A stretch of DNA of 64,000 nt. It comes from CALLMM01 sp964429855. GTDB lineage: Bacteria > Armatimonadota > Chthonomonadetes > Chthonomonadales > CAJBBX01. The stretch covers positions 1 through 64,000 of the forward strand of contig CAYSDM010000024.1 of NCBI GenBank assembly GCA_964429855.1, in the 5' to 3' direction. The notes beneath the pieces were generated by a model. It saw only the letters and a program-made list of their open reading frames with translations, did not search any database and was not told the origin of the DNA. Positions 40,790 to 50,466 of this stretch are shown piece by piece. Within the stretch, counting starts at the first letter, position 1. Each line of letters opens with the position of its first letter. The position numbers and the translations under genes are program-made.

Positions 40790-42385
40790 ATGTCGTCCGG
40801 TGAAACGCGGTCTATTCATCCATTGTCCAGCATAGCGTCCGGCACAACCACCGTAGAGGGGCCTATCGTCAGCCGCTCCGTACTGGAGCGTCCTTCGGAA
40901 GGCAGCGCTTTCATCATCTTCGGCGCCAGCGGCGACCTGACTCGCCGAAAACTGATCCCCGCGCTCTACAATCTTGCCTGCGCCAGCCTGCTGCCGTATG
41001 GTTTTGTCGTCTTCGGATTTGCCGTCACCCCGAAGAGCGATGAGCAGTTCCGCAATGAGATGCGCGAATGGGTCATGAACTCCCCGGAAGCCAATGTCTT
41101 CCGGCAGGACATCTGGGAAACATTCGCCGAGCAGCTTCACTATATCACGGCGGACTTTGAGAGCGCGGAGGGTTACCAGGAACTCGCGCGACGGCTGCGG
41201 GAACTGGACGAGAGCGACGACTGCCCGGATAACCGCCTGTTCTACTGCGCGACCCCGCCCAGTTTCTTCCCGGTCATCGTAAGCAATCTGGGGAAGCACG
41301 GACTAACCACGCGAGCGAACGGTTCCAGCGCCTGGACCCGAATCATCATCGAAAAGCCCTTTGGACACGACCTGCAGAGCGCGATCAAGCTCAATGAAAC
41401 CATTCACGAGGTCTTTCAGGAAGAGCAGATATACCGCATAGATCACTATCTTGGCAAAGAGACGGTGCAGAATATCCTCGCCTTCCGGTTCGCAAACTCC
41501 ATCATCGAGCCGATCTGGAATCGCCGGTATGTAGACCATGTGCAGATTACGGCAGCGGAGACGCTGGGCGTGGAGCATCGCGCCCGCTACTATGAGGAGG
41601 CGGGCTGCCTGCGCGATATGTTCCAGAATCACCTGCTGCAGTTGATGGCGCTGCTGGCGATGGACGCCCCGGTACGCTACGATGGGCGATCCGTGCGAGA
41701 CCGCAAAGCCGATGTGCTGCGCTCCATCGTGCCGATGAACCCGGAGAATCTGGCGGAAGTGGCGGTGCGCGGGCAGTATGGTCCCGGAGCCATCAACAAT
41801 CTGTCGGTTCCTGGCTATCGCGAAGAGCCGGATGTCTCTCCCGCCTCCAATGTTGAAACCTTCGCCGCGATGAAGCTGATCGTGGATAACTGGCGTTGGG
41901 CGGATGTTCCCTTCTACATCCGTTCGGGAAAGCGGCTGCCCGCCAAACGCACGGAGATCGCCATTCAGTTCAAGCGCGTTCCACACCTCTTCTTTCGCGA
42001 GACGGCGGATCAGATCGAGCCGAACGTGCTGACCATCCGCGTACAGCCGGATGAGGGCATCTCGCTGAAACTGGGAGCGAAACAGCCCGGACCGCAGATG
42101 CACATCCGGCAGGTAAAGATGGAGTTCTCCTATGGAGATGCGTTCGGCGTGAACCCGGAGACCGCCTATGAAACCCTGCTGCTGGATGCCATGCAGGGCG
42201 ACCCGACCCTGTTCAATCGCAGCGATGCGGTAGAACTGGCATGGGAGGTGCTGGAGCCGGTGCTGGAGACATGGTCGGCGACGCGCCCCTTCCACCCCTT
42301 CCCCAACTACGCCGCTGGAACCTGGGGACCGGCATCGGCAGACGCGCTGATCGCCCGGGATGGACGCGCCTGGAAGAACAGCTGA
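40790..42385 (+). CDS. zwf: Glucose-6-phosphate 1-dehydrogenase
   Basis: A 531-residue enzyme oxidising glucose-6-phosphate to 6-phosphogluconolactone. The NADP-binding G-x2-G-x2-D/L motif is FGASGDLTRRK (about 44-54), and the active-site peptide RIDHYLGKETVQNI with catalytic His is at about 217-230. The N-terminal ~40 residues before the Rossmann strand are longer than usual and polar, but the ATG has a strong GGAGGAAGAGAG site. The C-terminus (FHPFPNYAAGTWGP) is typical. No 6-phosphogluconolactonase gene is seen nearby. Confidence 0.95.
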   Translation: MSSGETRSIHPLSSIASGTTTVEGPIVSRSVLERPSEGSAFIIFGASGDLTRRKLIPALYNLACASLLPYGFVVFGFAVTPKSDEQFRNEMREWVMNSPEANVFRQDIWETFAEQLHYITADFESAEGYQELARRLRELDESDDCPDNRLFYCATPPSFFPVIVSNLGKHGLTTRANGSSAWTRIIIEKPFGHDLQSAIKLNETIHEVFQEEQIYRIDHYLGKETVQNILAFRFANSIIEPIWNRRYVDHVQITAAETLGVEHRARYYEEAGCLRDMFQNHLLQLMALLAMDAPVRYDGRSVRDRKADVLRSIVPMNPENLAEVAVRGQYGPGAINNLSVPGYREEPDVSPASNVETFAAMKLIVDNWRWADVPFYIRSGKRLPAKRTEIAIQFKRVPHLFFRETADQIEPNVLTIRVQPDEGISLKLGAKQPGPQMHIRQVKMEFSYGDAFGVNPETAYETLLLDAMQGDPTLFNRSDAVELAWEVLEPVLETWSATRPFHPFPNYAAGTWGPASADALIARDGRAWKNS

Positions 42386-42413
42386 CGCCGCCGCATTCGG
42401 GAGTGGAGGAGAG

Positions 42414-43310
42414 ATGCGCTTGATTACCTGCCTGCTGTTGCTGGGGCTGATTATGCCTCTGTTCGGCTCTGCTTTTCCCCGACGAAAAGCGCAGGAAGAG
42501 CCGCCGTTCAAGATTCCGCTCTGGTCTCGTGGCGCGCCGGGAGCGAAAGGCAGCGACCCTGCCGACACGCCCTTCATCGCCGTCTATCGTCCGCCTGCAG
42601 AGAAAGCCAACGGCGCGGCGGTGGTGATCTGTCCCGGCGGCGGCTACGGATTTCTGGCTCCACATGAGGCGGAACCGATCGCGAAATGGCTGAACTCGCT
42701 GGGGGTAACCGGACTTGTGCTGACCTATCGCCTCGGACCCCGTTACCATCATCCGGCGATGCTTCAGGATGCCTCCCGCGCCATTCGTATGGCGCGCGCC
42801 CATGCGGTGGAATGGAAACTGGACGAAAAGCGAATAGGCATTCTGGGATTCTCCGCCGGGGGGCATCTGGCATCCACCGCCGCCACGCACTTTGACGCCG
42901 GAGACCCTGCTGCCGACGATCCCATTGAAAGAGTCTCCTCACGCCCGGATATTGCGATTCTGATCTATCCGGTCATCACCATGAGCGATCCTTACACGCA
43001 TGCAGGATCGCGCTCCAACCTGCTGGGCAGAAGTCCCTCGCCGGAGCTTGTGAAACTGCTCTCCAATGAAAGACAGGTGACGCCGCAGACGCCGCCTGTC
43101 TTTCTGGTGCATACCACCCAGGATTCGGTTGTGCCGTTGGAGAACAGCCTGCTGTTCGCGCTTGCCTGCCGGAAAGCGGGCGTTCCGGTCGCCATGCAGG
43201 TCTACGAAAAAGGGCAGCACGGTTTCGGACTGGGCGGAAATGACCCGATTCTTTCGACCTGGCCCCCGCAGTGCGCGGCATGGATGAAGTCCCGGGGCTT
43301 TATCCGCTGA
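42414..43310 (+). CDS. Secreted alpha/beta hydrolase, acetyl-esterase type
   Basis: A 298-residue protein with a signal peptide (MRLITCLLLLGLIMPLFGSA). The fold is alpha/beta hydrolase: oxyanion region VICPGGGYGFL, nucleophile elbow GFSAGGHLAS, Asp in HTTQDSVVP and His in GQHGFGLG. The PGGGY motif and 'HEAEPIAKWLNSLG' match the BD-FAE/acetylxylan-esterase-like group that deacetylates plant polysaccharides. ATG 42414 has GGAGGAGAG immediately upstream; a longer frame overlaps zwf. It fits with the secreted beta-helix protein as part of a polysaccharide-using lifestyle (inference). Confidence 0.85.
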   Translation: MRLITCLLLLGLIMPLFGSAFPRRKAQEEPPFKIPLWSRGAPGAKGSDPADTPFIAVYRPPAEKANGAAVVICPGGGYGFLAPHEAEPIAKWLNSLGVTGLVLTYRLGPRYHHPAMLQDASRAIRMARAHAVEWKLDEKRIGILGFSAGGHLASTAATHFDAGDPAADDPIERVSSRPDIAILIYPVITMSDPYTHAGSRSNLLGRSPSPELVKLLSNERQVTPQTPPVFLVHTTQDSVVPLENSLLFALACRKAGVPVAMQVYEKGQHGFGLGGNDPILSTWPPQCAAWMKSRGFIR

Positions 43311-43320
43311 CCGTCTCCTC

Positions 43321-44289
43321 CTACGGATCCTGCCGATAACGATGCGCCTCGTCAATGGCGGCGCGCAGGTTCTCCCAGGGCGTTCCGCCGGGAACGGTGC
43401 AGTCCGCGCCCAGAAGAAAGCGTCCGGGAGCCTCCTGCAGAACCCGGCGCGCCTCGCGGCGGACCTCCTCTTCGGTTCCCGCCGCCAGAACGCCCTTGCG
43501 CTCCATGCCTCCCATAAACGGGCGTCCGAACAGTCGCGATAGCTCCACGCTGCTCAAGGTTGTACCGCCGATGACGGGATTGCAGTTAACAACATGACCG
43601 GGATAGTCCAGGAAAGGCGTCAGATCGTCGTAGCCGCCATACTCGTCGCTGTGATAGTCGCAGATGTGCAGGATGTTGAAGGGACAGCGGCGATTGATCT
43701 CCTCCATTAACGCCAGATCATACGGCTTCACATAACGAGTAAAGAGCGAGGGATCGCGGAACCGGCGGCTCTCGCCTCCCTGCGTGGAGTGGTAGAAGCC
43801 ATCTACGCCGATCTCGATACAGGCTCTCACAAACCCGAGCAGGCTGTCCGTCACGATCTCCAGCCCCTTTTTCACCGCGTCCGGATTCTCGTGGAGGTGG
43901 CTGTTCAGCGTATCCCTGCCGCCCAGATGTCCCGCGCACATCAGCGGCGAATAGAGTGTCAATACGATCAGCGCCTCCCCCTTCATTGTCTCCACCAGCC
44001 CGCGCACCACCTCCAACTGCGGCTCGAAGAAGTCCAGTCCCAGATGCGGCACAGATGCCCAGTCCTCCGGTCGGGACACCGGATACGCGGGAAAGGTTCG
44101 CTCATACTGAATCTTCACGAAGTCCATCCCGGTGAAGCGGAAGAACTCCTGATGCTTTGCGACGGCTGCCGCTCCTCGATGATACTCAGGCGGAAAGTGC
44201 AGGAAGAAGGCGGCGGGAATATAGGTCTGTGGCGGATTGCCCTCCAGTCCCCCATCCAGCAGGCTTAGAACGGCGTCTCTTCGATTCAT
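43321..44289 (-). CDS. Uroporphyrinogen-decarboxylase family protein
   Basis: A 322-residue TIM-barrel protein of the URO-D superfamily: 'MNRRDAVLSLLDG', 'FFRFTGMDFVKIQYE', 'GVDGFYHSTQGGESRRF' and 'HICDYHSDEYGGYDDLTPFLDYPGHVVN'. True HemE proteins begin with a conserved PVWxMRQAGRY motif that is absent here, so this is a member of the divergent branch that includes corrinoid-dependent methyltransferases and many proteins of unknown role. The His in HICDYH could be a metal ligand of methyltransferase type (inference). Convergent with the esterase gene, 10 bases apart; divergent from the DUF1549 operon. Confidence 0.83.
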   Translation of the reverse strand: MNRRDAVLSLLDGGLEGNPPQTYIPAAFFLHFPPEYHRGAAAVAKHQEFFRFTGMDFVKIQYERTFPAYPVSRPEDWASVPHLGLDFFEPQLEVVRGLVETMKGEALIVLTLYSPLMCAGHLGGRDTLNSHLHENPDAVKKGLEIVTDSLLGFVRACIEIGVDGFYHSTQGGESRRFRDPSLFTRYVKPYDLALMEEINRRCPFNILHICDYHSDEYGGYDDLTPFLDYPGHVVNCNPVIGGTTLSSVELSRLFGRPFMGGMERKGVLAAGTEEEVRREARRVLQEAPGRFLLGADCTVPGGTPWENLRAAIDEAHRYRQDP

Positions 44290-44531
44290 GGTCTGCCCCC
44301 TGACGGCGTTTATCTTCTCAATTCCGCTATCGGGATGGGACTCTCCTGCTCAATCCAGAAATCCGGCAGCCCGAAATCAAACCGGTTCGTCGGCGAATTG
44401 TTTTCCGCGCGTCATGAAAGAAGGTAGGATTTTGACGGTATTTCGCACAACTGAATAGATAGCTGGACATGGCTGCATGAAGGCGGAGGCGCGCTTTCCT
44501 GCCGTCGGGGAAATAGATAGAAGGATTCGGT

Positions 44532-47500
44532 ATGAAGCGTATCACTGGAATATCGGGTAGATGTCTGGGATTGTCGGCGTTGACCCTGCTGCTGGCGGCT
44601 TTGACCGTCATGGCGGCGTCGCAGACGAAACGTCCCGCGCCAGTAATGTTCAATCGGGACATTCGCCCGATCCTGTCGGAGAACTGTTTCGCCTGTCACG
44701 GTCCCGATCAGAACAAACGGATGGCGGGACTGCGGCTGGATGTTCGCTCCGAGGCAGTAAAGCGTGGAACCATTGTCCCCGGAAAACCGGAGCAGAGCCG
44801 CCTGATTACCCGTGTCTTCGCAAAGCAGCCGCAGTTACGGATGCCTCCCCCTTCCACGCATCGAGCACTGACTCCCGCGCAGAGATCGCTGCTTCGGCAA
44901 TGGATCGCCGAAGGCGCGAAATATGAGAAGCACTGGTCTTTCGTTCCGGTTCCAGCGCAGGTCGCTCTCCCGAACGTCAAAAATGCCGCCTGGGTTCGCA
45001 ACCCGATTGACCGATTCGTGCTGGCGCGTCTGGAGCAGGAGCGTCTAAAGCCCTCGCCTCCTGCATCGCGCGCAGACTGGCTGCGCCGGGTCACCTTCGA
45101 CCTGACCGGACTGCCGCCTGCTCCCGCCGAAATCGCCGCGTTTCTGGAAGACCGATCGCCACAGGCATATGAAAAGGTGGTGGACCGCCTGCTGGCAAGC
45201 CCGCGATATGGAGAGCGGATGGCGCAGCCCTGGCTCGATGTGGCGCGTTATGCCGACAGCTACGGTTATCAGAGCGACCAGCTTTCGCCTACCTGGCCCT
45301 ACCGCGACTGGACGGTTCGGGCTTTTAACAGCAATCTCCCCTACGATCAGTTCATTACCTGGCAGCTTGCGGGCGATCTGCTGCCCTCCCCCACACGCGA
45401 ACAGCGGCTGGCAACTGCCTTCAATCGCCTGCACCGCATGACAGGAGAAGGCGGGAGCGTTGCGGAGGAGTGGCGGATCGAAGGGGTCTCAGATCGCGTG
45501 CACACCTTCGGCATGGCGTTCCTCGGCCTGACTCTGGAGTGCGCTCGCTGCCACGATCATAAGTACGATCCTATCTCCCAGCGCGACTACTACGCGCTCT
45601 CCGCCTTCTTCAACAGCATTGACGAGTACGGCCTGTATGACCGCGCCGACATTGTGCCGACGCCGACTCTGCTCCTGCCAACTCCGGAGCAGGAGAAGGC
45701 TCTGTCCGTCGCCCGCGAGACATTAGCGGCGCGTGAACGGGAATATGCAAAGACACGCGCCGAGAGGGAGACCGCCTTCCGCGAGTGGCTGGCATCCCCG
45801 ACGCCGCTTTCACATCCAGACATGATCGGACGGTTCGATTTCGAGCGGTTTGACGGCGCGACGCTGCCGAATCTGGTTCCGGGAGAGAAGCGAAACGGCG
45901 CGCGGCTGGATGAGGTTCCTCTGGTGGAAGGACGCTCAGGAAAGGCGGCGCGTCTGGATGGAGAGAACAACGTCAACTTCCCGGAACTCGGTCGGTTCAC
46001 CCGGCATACGCCCTTTACCATCGCCTTCTGGATGCGCGATCCGCGCCTGATCGAAGAGCCACTGGTCGTCTTCCAGGCATGCAGCGGAACCGATGTCGGA
46101 CCGCACGGCTACGATCTGATGATGGAGAAGGGCGTGTTGACGGCGCGGCTCTTCCGCCACTGGCCCGGCAATGCCATCGCGGTGCGAACCCGGGAGTCGG
46201 TTCCGAAAGATGCCTGGACGCACGTCGCCGTTACCTACGATGGCTCAAGCCGCGTTGCCGGACTGAAAATCTACCTTAACGGCAGGCTTGCAGACAGTGA
46301 GATGCTACGGGACCACATGGTGAAGGGGATCGGTCAGCACACGCTGATCTTCGGGCAGCGTTTTCGAGATCGCGGTTTCAAAGGCGGACTGATTGACGAA
46401 CTGAATATCTATGCCCGCGATCTATCGGCAGTGGAGGTGGCGCAGGTCTACGACGGGCGCAGCCTCGCTCTGGCGCTGGCGCAGCCGCAAAAGAACGAAG
46501 CCGCTCTGCGAGAATACTACTTTTCCGCTCTGGACTCTCCCACAAGAGAATCGGCGCAGAAGCTGGCGGCGGCGCGCGCGCAGGTCATCGCGCAGGAAGA
46601 CGCCCAGTTCGAGATCGCCGTGATGGAAGAGATGTCTCAGCCTCGCCCCACCTTTGTGCTGGCGCGAGGACAGTATGACGCGCCGAAGACCGCCGCAAAT
46701 CGGGTCTACCGCCACACTCCCGCCGCGATTCTCTCCTTCCCGGAGGGTCTGCGGCGGGACAGGCTGGGTCTGGCGCAGTGGCTCACTCTTCCCGACAACC
46801 CGCTCACCGCGCGGGTCGCCGTCAACCGCCTCTGGGCGCTCTTCTGGGGGAGAGGGCTGGTGGAGACCGCCGAAGACTTCGGCATTCAGGGACGCCTACC
46901 CTCGCATCCGGAGCTTCTCGACTGGCTGGCGCGTGAATTCATGCGGTCAGGGTGGAACGTCAAGAGTCTGATCCGGCAGATCGTTCTCTCCAACGCCTAC
47001 CGGCAGGCTTCAGCGGTGCGTCCAGACCTGCGTGAGCGCGATCCGAATAATATACTGCTGGCGCGCGGTCCCAGTCATCGTCTGAAAGCGGAGATGATTC
47101 GTGACGCCGCACTGTTTGCCAGCGGCTTGCTGGAGGAGCGTCCGGGAGGACCTCCGGTCAGCCCCTATCAGCCGGGCGATCTCTGGCGCGAGAGCAACAC
47201 GATGAGTCCGGCGTACCGGCAGAGCGTCGGAACCGATCTGTATCGGCGCAGTCTCTATACGGTCTGGAAACGCACGGCTCCCATGCCGAACATGATGGCG
47301 TTTGACGCCGTCACCCGTGAGGTCTGCGTGGCGCGTCGTCAGACAACGAACACGCCTCTGCAGGCGCTGGTGCTGCTCAACGACACGCAGTTTATCGAGG
47401 CGGCGCGCGTTCTGGCGGAGCGCGCTCTGAAGGAGGGCGGTAAAAGCGACAGAGAACGCATACGCTTTATGTTCCTGCGGCTCGCCTCTCGCGAACCGAC

Positions 47501-47699
47501 CACAAAAGAGTCGCATCTTCTGACCTCGCTCTGCGAACAGCAGCGCGCCATGTTTATTAAAGAGCCGGAGCGCGCCGCAAAACTGATACGGATCGGAGAG
47601 CGCAAGCCCGATCCTGCGCTCCCTCCCATCGAAACGGCAACGGCGGCGGTTCTGGCGCAGACGATCCTGAACCTCGATGCCGCTGTCTGGAAGCGATAA
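44532..47699 (+). CDS. Planctomycete-type cytochrome-like protein: PSCyt1, DUF1549, LamG, DUF1553
   Basis: A 1055-residue exported protein. A signal segment (about 11-31) is followed by a heme-binding C-x2-C-H motif (NCFACHGPDQ, about 53-58; PSCyt1 domain), the PSCyt2/DUF1549 domain (about 155-365, WLRRVTFDLTGLPP, FLGLTLECARCHDHKYDPI with a second CARCH heme motif), a LamG/concanavalin-like domain (about 430-640, FTIAFWMRDP, WTHVAVTYDG) and the PSD1/DUF1553 domain (about 735-990, LAQWLTLPDNPLTARVAVNRLW, QTTNTPLQALVLLNDTQF). Such proteins almost always neighbour a DUF1501 protein, as here. Function is unproven; a role in binding or oxidising sulfated or complex polysaccharides is suspected. 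Confidence 0.93.
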   Translation: MKRITGISGRCLGLSALTLLLAALTVMAASQTKRPAPVMFNRDIRPILSENCFACHGPDQNKRMAGLRLDVRSEAVKRGTIVPGKPEQSRLITRVFAKQPQLRMPPPSTHRALTPAQRSLLRQWIAEGAKYEKHWSFVPVPAQVALPNVKNAAWVRNPIDRFVLARLEQERLKPSPPASRADWLRRVTFDLTGLPPAPAEIAAFLEDRSPQAYEKVVDRLLASPRYGERMAQPWLDVARYADSYGYQSDQLSPTWPYRDWTVRAFNSNLPYDQFITWQLAGDLLPSPTREQRLATAFNRLHRMTGEGGSVAEEWRIEGVSDRVHTFGMAFLGLTLECARCHDHKYDPISQRDYYALSAFFNSIDEYGLYDRADIVPTPTLLLPTPEQEKALSVARETLAAREREYAKTRAERETAFREWLASPTPLSHPDMIGRFDFERFDGATLPNLVPGEKRNGARLDEVPLVEGRSGKAARLDGENNVNFPELGRFTRHTPFTIAFWMRDPRLIEEPLVVFQACSGTDVGPHGYDLMMEKGVLTARLFRHWPGNAIAVRTRESVPKDAWTHVAVTYDGSSRVAGLKIYLNGRLADSEMLRDHMVKGIGQHTLIFGQRFRDRGFKGGLIDELNIYARDLSAVEVAQVYDGRSLALALAQPQKNEAALREYYFSALDSPTRESAQKLAAARAQVIAQEDAQFEIAVMEEMSQPRPTFVLARGQYDAPKTAANRVYRHTPAAILSFPEGLRRDRLGLAQWLTLPDNPLTARVAVNRLWALFWGRGLVETAEDFGIQGRLPSHPELLDWLAREFMRSGWNVKSLIRQIVLSNAYRQASAVRPDLRERDPNNILLARGPSHRLKAEMIRDAALFASGLLEERPGGPPVSPYQPGDLWRESNTMSPAYRQSVGTDLYRRSLYTVWKRTAPMPNMMAFDAVTREVCVARRQTTNTPLQALVLLNDTQFIEAARVLAERALKEGGKSDRERIRFMFLRLASREPTTKESHLLTSLCEQQRAMFIKEPERAAKLIRIGERKPDPALPPIETATAAVLAQTILNLDAAVWKR

Positions 47700-47701
47700 A
47701 G

Positions 47702-48841
47702 GTGAATCGAAAAGAGCGATTGATGGCGACGCTGCGCGGGGAGAGAGTAGACCGTCCGCCCGTATGTTTCTATGAATTGAACGGGTTGGATGAGAATACG
47801 GAGAGCGCCGATCCCTACAACATCTTTTCCGATCCCTCCTGGCAGCCGCTTCTCCAGTTGACGCGGGAGAAGACGGATCGGATCGTGATGCGCGGCATTC
47901 CGTTCCGAGACGCTTCCGCCGAGCCAATGAGCGAGTTGACGACGGTCGAAACGGAGGAGCGCGACGGGGAGCTTATCACCAGGGTTACCATACGCGCCGG
48001 AAACCGAATCCTCACCGGGCGCACAAAGCGACAGGCGGCGATCAACACGGTCTGGACGGAAGAACATCTGCTGAAAAGTGTGGAGGATGTGAAAGCCTAT
48101 CTGGAGATTCCCGCGCCGCCCTTCGGAGGAACGCCTGACCCGTCGCATGCGCAGGCGACCGAAGAGGCGCTGGGAGATACCGGAATCGTAATGGTGGACT
48201 CGCCCGATCCTCTGGTGATGGCGGCATCCCTTTTTGAGATGGGAGAGTACACGATCTTCGCGCTGACGGAGCCAAAGCTGTTTCGCCGGCTGCTGGATCG
48301 CTTTGCGGAGACGCTCTATCCTCGCGTGGAGGCGATTGCCGCCGCCTTTCCCGGTCACCTCTGGCGCATCTATGGACCGGAATACGCCTCTCCGCCCTAT
48401 CTGCCTCCATACCTCTTCCGGGAATATGTGGCTGCGTATGACCATCCGCTCGTGGAGAGCATTCAGCGGTATGGCGGTTATGCGCGAATCCATTCGCACG
48501 GACGCCTGCGGGCCATTCTGGACGATATCGCCGGGATGAAACCGGACGGTCTCGATCCTATCGAGCCGCCGCCGCAGGGAGATATGCAGTTATGCGAGGT
48601 GTGGGAGAAGATGGGCAGGGAGACGGTTCTGTTCGGTAATCTGGAGATCAGCGACATCGAGACTCTGCCCACACCTCTGTTTGTGGTGAAGGTAAAACGC
48701 GCTCTGTCGGAAGGAGTGAGGGAAGGCGGTCGGGGATTCGTGCTGATGCCCTCCGCCTGCCCGCTCGGACGAACGCTGCCCGCTCTCACCCTCTGTAACT
48801 ATGAGGCGATCATAGATCAGGTCGAACGTTTTTCAGCGTAA
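47702..48841 (+). CDS. Uroporphyrinogen-decarboxylase family protein
   Basis: A 379-residue protein of the divergent URO-D superfamily, starting with GTG two bases after the DUF1549 gene stop: VNRKERLMATLRGERVDRPPV is the typical opening of the methyltransferase-like branch. Later blocks: 'VDSPDPLVMAASLFEMGEYTIFAL', 'YARIHSHGRLRAILDDIAGMKPDGLDPIEPPPQGDM' and 'GGRGFVLMPSACPLGR'. The IHSHG and LDPIEPPP motifs suit the corrinoid-methyltransferase/URO-D-like group. No heme-pathway genes are nearby. Only distantly like the paralogue at 43321-44289. The substrate is unknown. Confidence 0.85.
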   Translation: MNRKERLMATLRGERVDRPPVCFYELNGLDENTESADPYNIFSDPSWQPLLQLTREKTDRIVMRGIPFRDASAEPMSELTTVETEERDGELITRVTIRAGNRILTGRTKRQAAINTVWTEEHLLKSVEDVKAYLEIPAPPFGGTPDPSHAQATEEALGDTGIVMVDSPDPLVMAASLFEMGEYTIFALTEPKLFRRLLDRFAETLYPRVEAIAAAFPGHLWRIYGPEYASPPYLPPYLFREYVAAYDHPLVESIQRYGGYARIHSHGRLRAILDDIAGMKPDGLDPIEPPPQGDMQLCEVWEKMGRETVLFGNLEISDIETLPTPLFVVKVKRALSEGVREGGRGFVLMPSACPLGRTLPALTLCNYEAIIDQVERFSA

Positions 48842-48853
48842 TGGGGGAACAAT

Positions 48854-50353
48854 ATGGAATCTAACGATCCGCTGGCGATTACCCGCCGACACTTTCTTTC
48901 CAGCGCCGCGCTGAGTCTTGGCGCGCTGGGGCTGTCGCAGATACTGGGCGTTTCGGCGCAGAGTCAGGCGACCGTTCCCGTAAAAAGGCAGCGTATCGGC
49001 GGACTGCCCGGCGTTCCGCACTTCACCCCGAAAGCCAGCCGGATCATCTACCTGTTCCAGAGCGGTGGTCCCGCCGCGCAGGATCTTTTTGACTACAAGC
49101 CGCTGTTGAACGAGAAGAACGGCGAGCCGCTTCCCGACTCGGTGCGTGGCGGACAGCGCTTGACTGGCATGAGCGTCAATCAGGCGGTGCTGCCGCTGGC
49201 AGGCTCCGCCTTCCGGTTCGCGCAGCAGGGTCGAAGCGGAGCCTGGATGAGCGAACTGCTGCCCCATACAGCGAAAATCGCAGACGACCTCTGCTTTATC
49301 AAATCCATGTGGACGGAGGCGATCAATCACGATCCGGCGATCACCTTCTTTCAGACCGGCTCGCAGATCGCTGGGCGCCCCTCCATGGGTTCCTGGGTCA
49401 GTTACGGGCTGGGTTCCATGAACGAGAATCTGCCTGCGTTTGTGGTGCTGGTGACTGCCGGACAGGGCGATCAGCCGCTCTATGCGCGTCTGTGGGGCAA
49501 CGGCTTTCTGGACTCGCGCTTTCAGGGCGTGCAGTTTCGTTCAGGGCGCGAACCGGTGCTCTACCTGACCAATCCTGACGGCATCTCCCCGGAGAGCCGA
49601 CGCGCCATGCTGAACACTCTCGGCGCGCTGAACCGGCTGCAATATCAGCGCGAACTCGACCCGGAGATCGAATCACGGATCGCGCAGTATGAGATGGCGT
49701 ACCGGATGCAGACCAGCGTCCCGGAGGTTACCGACCTTTCAAAGGAGCCGGAGAGCGTCTTTGCGCTCTATGGCGAGGAGGCGCGAAAGCCCGGAACGTT
49801 CGCCGCCAACTGCCTGCTCGCCAGGCGACTGGCAGAACGCGGCGTGCGCTTCATCCAACTCTATCATCAGGGCTGGGATCATCACGGCGATCTGCCGGCA
49901 GGCATTCGCTATCAGTGTCAACGCACCGATCAGGCCAGCGCGGCGCTTATCCTCGACCTGAAGCAGCGCGGACTGCTGGAGGATACCCTTGTCATCTGGG
50001 GGGGAGAGTTCGGGCGCACCAGCTACTCGCAGGGCAAGCTCACAAAAGACAACTATGGCCGCGATCACCACCCGCGCTGCTTCACCATCTGGCTGGCAGG
50101 CGGCGGAATTAAGCCGGGCATCACCTACGGACAGACCGATCCCTACGGCTATAATATCGCCGACTCCCGCGGGAACGCCATACAACCGAGCAAAGAAGAA
50201 TTCACGCCTGGAGCGGTGCATGTGCATGACCTTCAGGCGACGATTCTGCACCTGTTCGGTATAGATCATACTCGACTCACCTTCCGCTTCCAGGGGCGCG
50301 ACTTCCGTCTGACGGACGTTCATGGTCATGTCGTGAAAGATATTCTGGCATAG
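48854..50353 (+). CDS. DUF1501 protein, Tat-exported
   Basis: A 499-residue protein with a twin-arginine signal: ITRRHFLSSAALSLGALGLS (about 9-28). The mature part belongs to DUF1501, a sulfatase/alkaline-phosphatase-like superfamily: 'AKASRIIYLFQSGGPAAQDLFDYKP'-type N-terminus, 'CFIKSMWTEAINHDPA', 'FIQLYHQGWDHHGDL' and 'LVIWGGEFGRTSYSQG ... GRDHHPRCFTIWLAGGG', with the clustered His/Asp/Glu of a metal site. It forms the usual pair with the DUF1549/DUF1553 protein, here separated by a URO-D-like gene. A GGGGGAA site precedes the ATG. Confidence 0.92.
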   Translation: MESNDPLAITRRHFLSSAALSLGALGLSQILGVSAQSQATVPVKRQRIGGLPGVPHFTPKASRIIYLFQSGGPAAQDLFDYKPLLNEKNGEPLPDSVRGGQRLTGMSVNQAVLPLAGSAFRFAQQGRSGAWMSELLPHTAKIADDLCFIKSMWTEAINHDPAITFFQTGSQIAGRPSMGSWVSYGLGSMNENLPAFVVLVTAGQGDQPLYARLWGNGFLDSRFQGVQFRSGREPVLYLTNPDGISPESRRAMLNTLGALNRLQYQRELDPEIESRIAQYEMAYRMQTSVPEVTDLSKEPESVFALYGEEARKPGTFAANCLLARRLAERGVRFIQLYHQGWDHHGDLPAGIRYQCQRTDQASAALILDLKQRGLLEDTLVIWGGEFGRTSYSQGKLTKDNYGRDHHPRCFTIWLAGGGIKPGITYGQTDPYGYNIADSRGNAIQPSKEEFTPGAVHVHDLQATILHLFGIDHTRLTFRFQGRDFRLTDVHGHVVKDILA

Positions 50354-50392
50354 CGCCTCTCTTGTCGGCGTGTCCCGCTTCGTCTGACACTG

Positions 50393-50421
50393 ATGTCACG
50401 ATCTGTTCTGTGTGCTATAAT
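50393..50421 (+). promoter_or_regulatory. Extended -10 promoter of enolase
   Basis: TGC-TATAAT (TATAAT at 50416-50421) is an extended -10 element; ATGTCA at 50393-50398 is a weak -35 at 17-base spacing. Transcription would start about 40 bases before the eno ATG. Confidence 0.6.
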
Positions 50422-50466
50422 CAAGCGTATTTGCACGCAAAAATACCAGAACAGGAGACCCTCTCC

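Noticed and set aside
44432..44461. TTGACG ... TAGATA as a promoter of the DUF1549 operon
   Set aside because: The -35 is good but the -10 matches poorly at either 17 or 18 bases, so it is left out.
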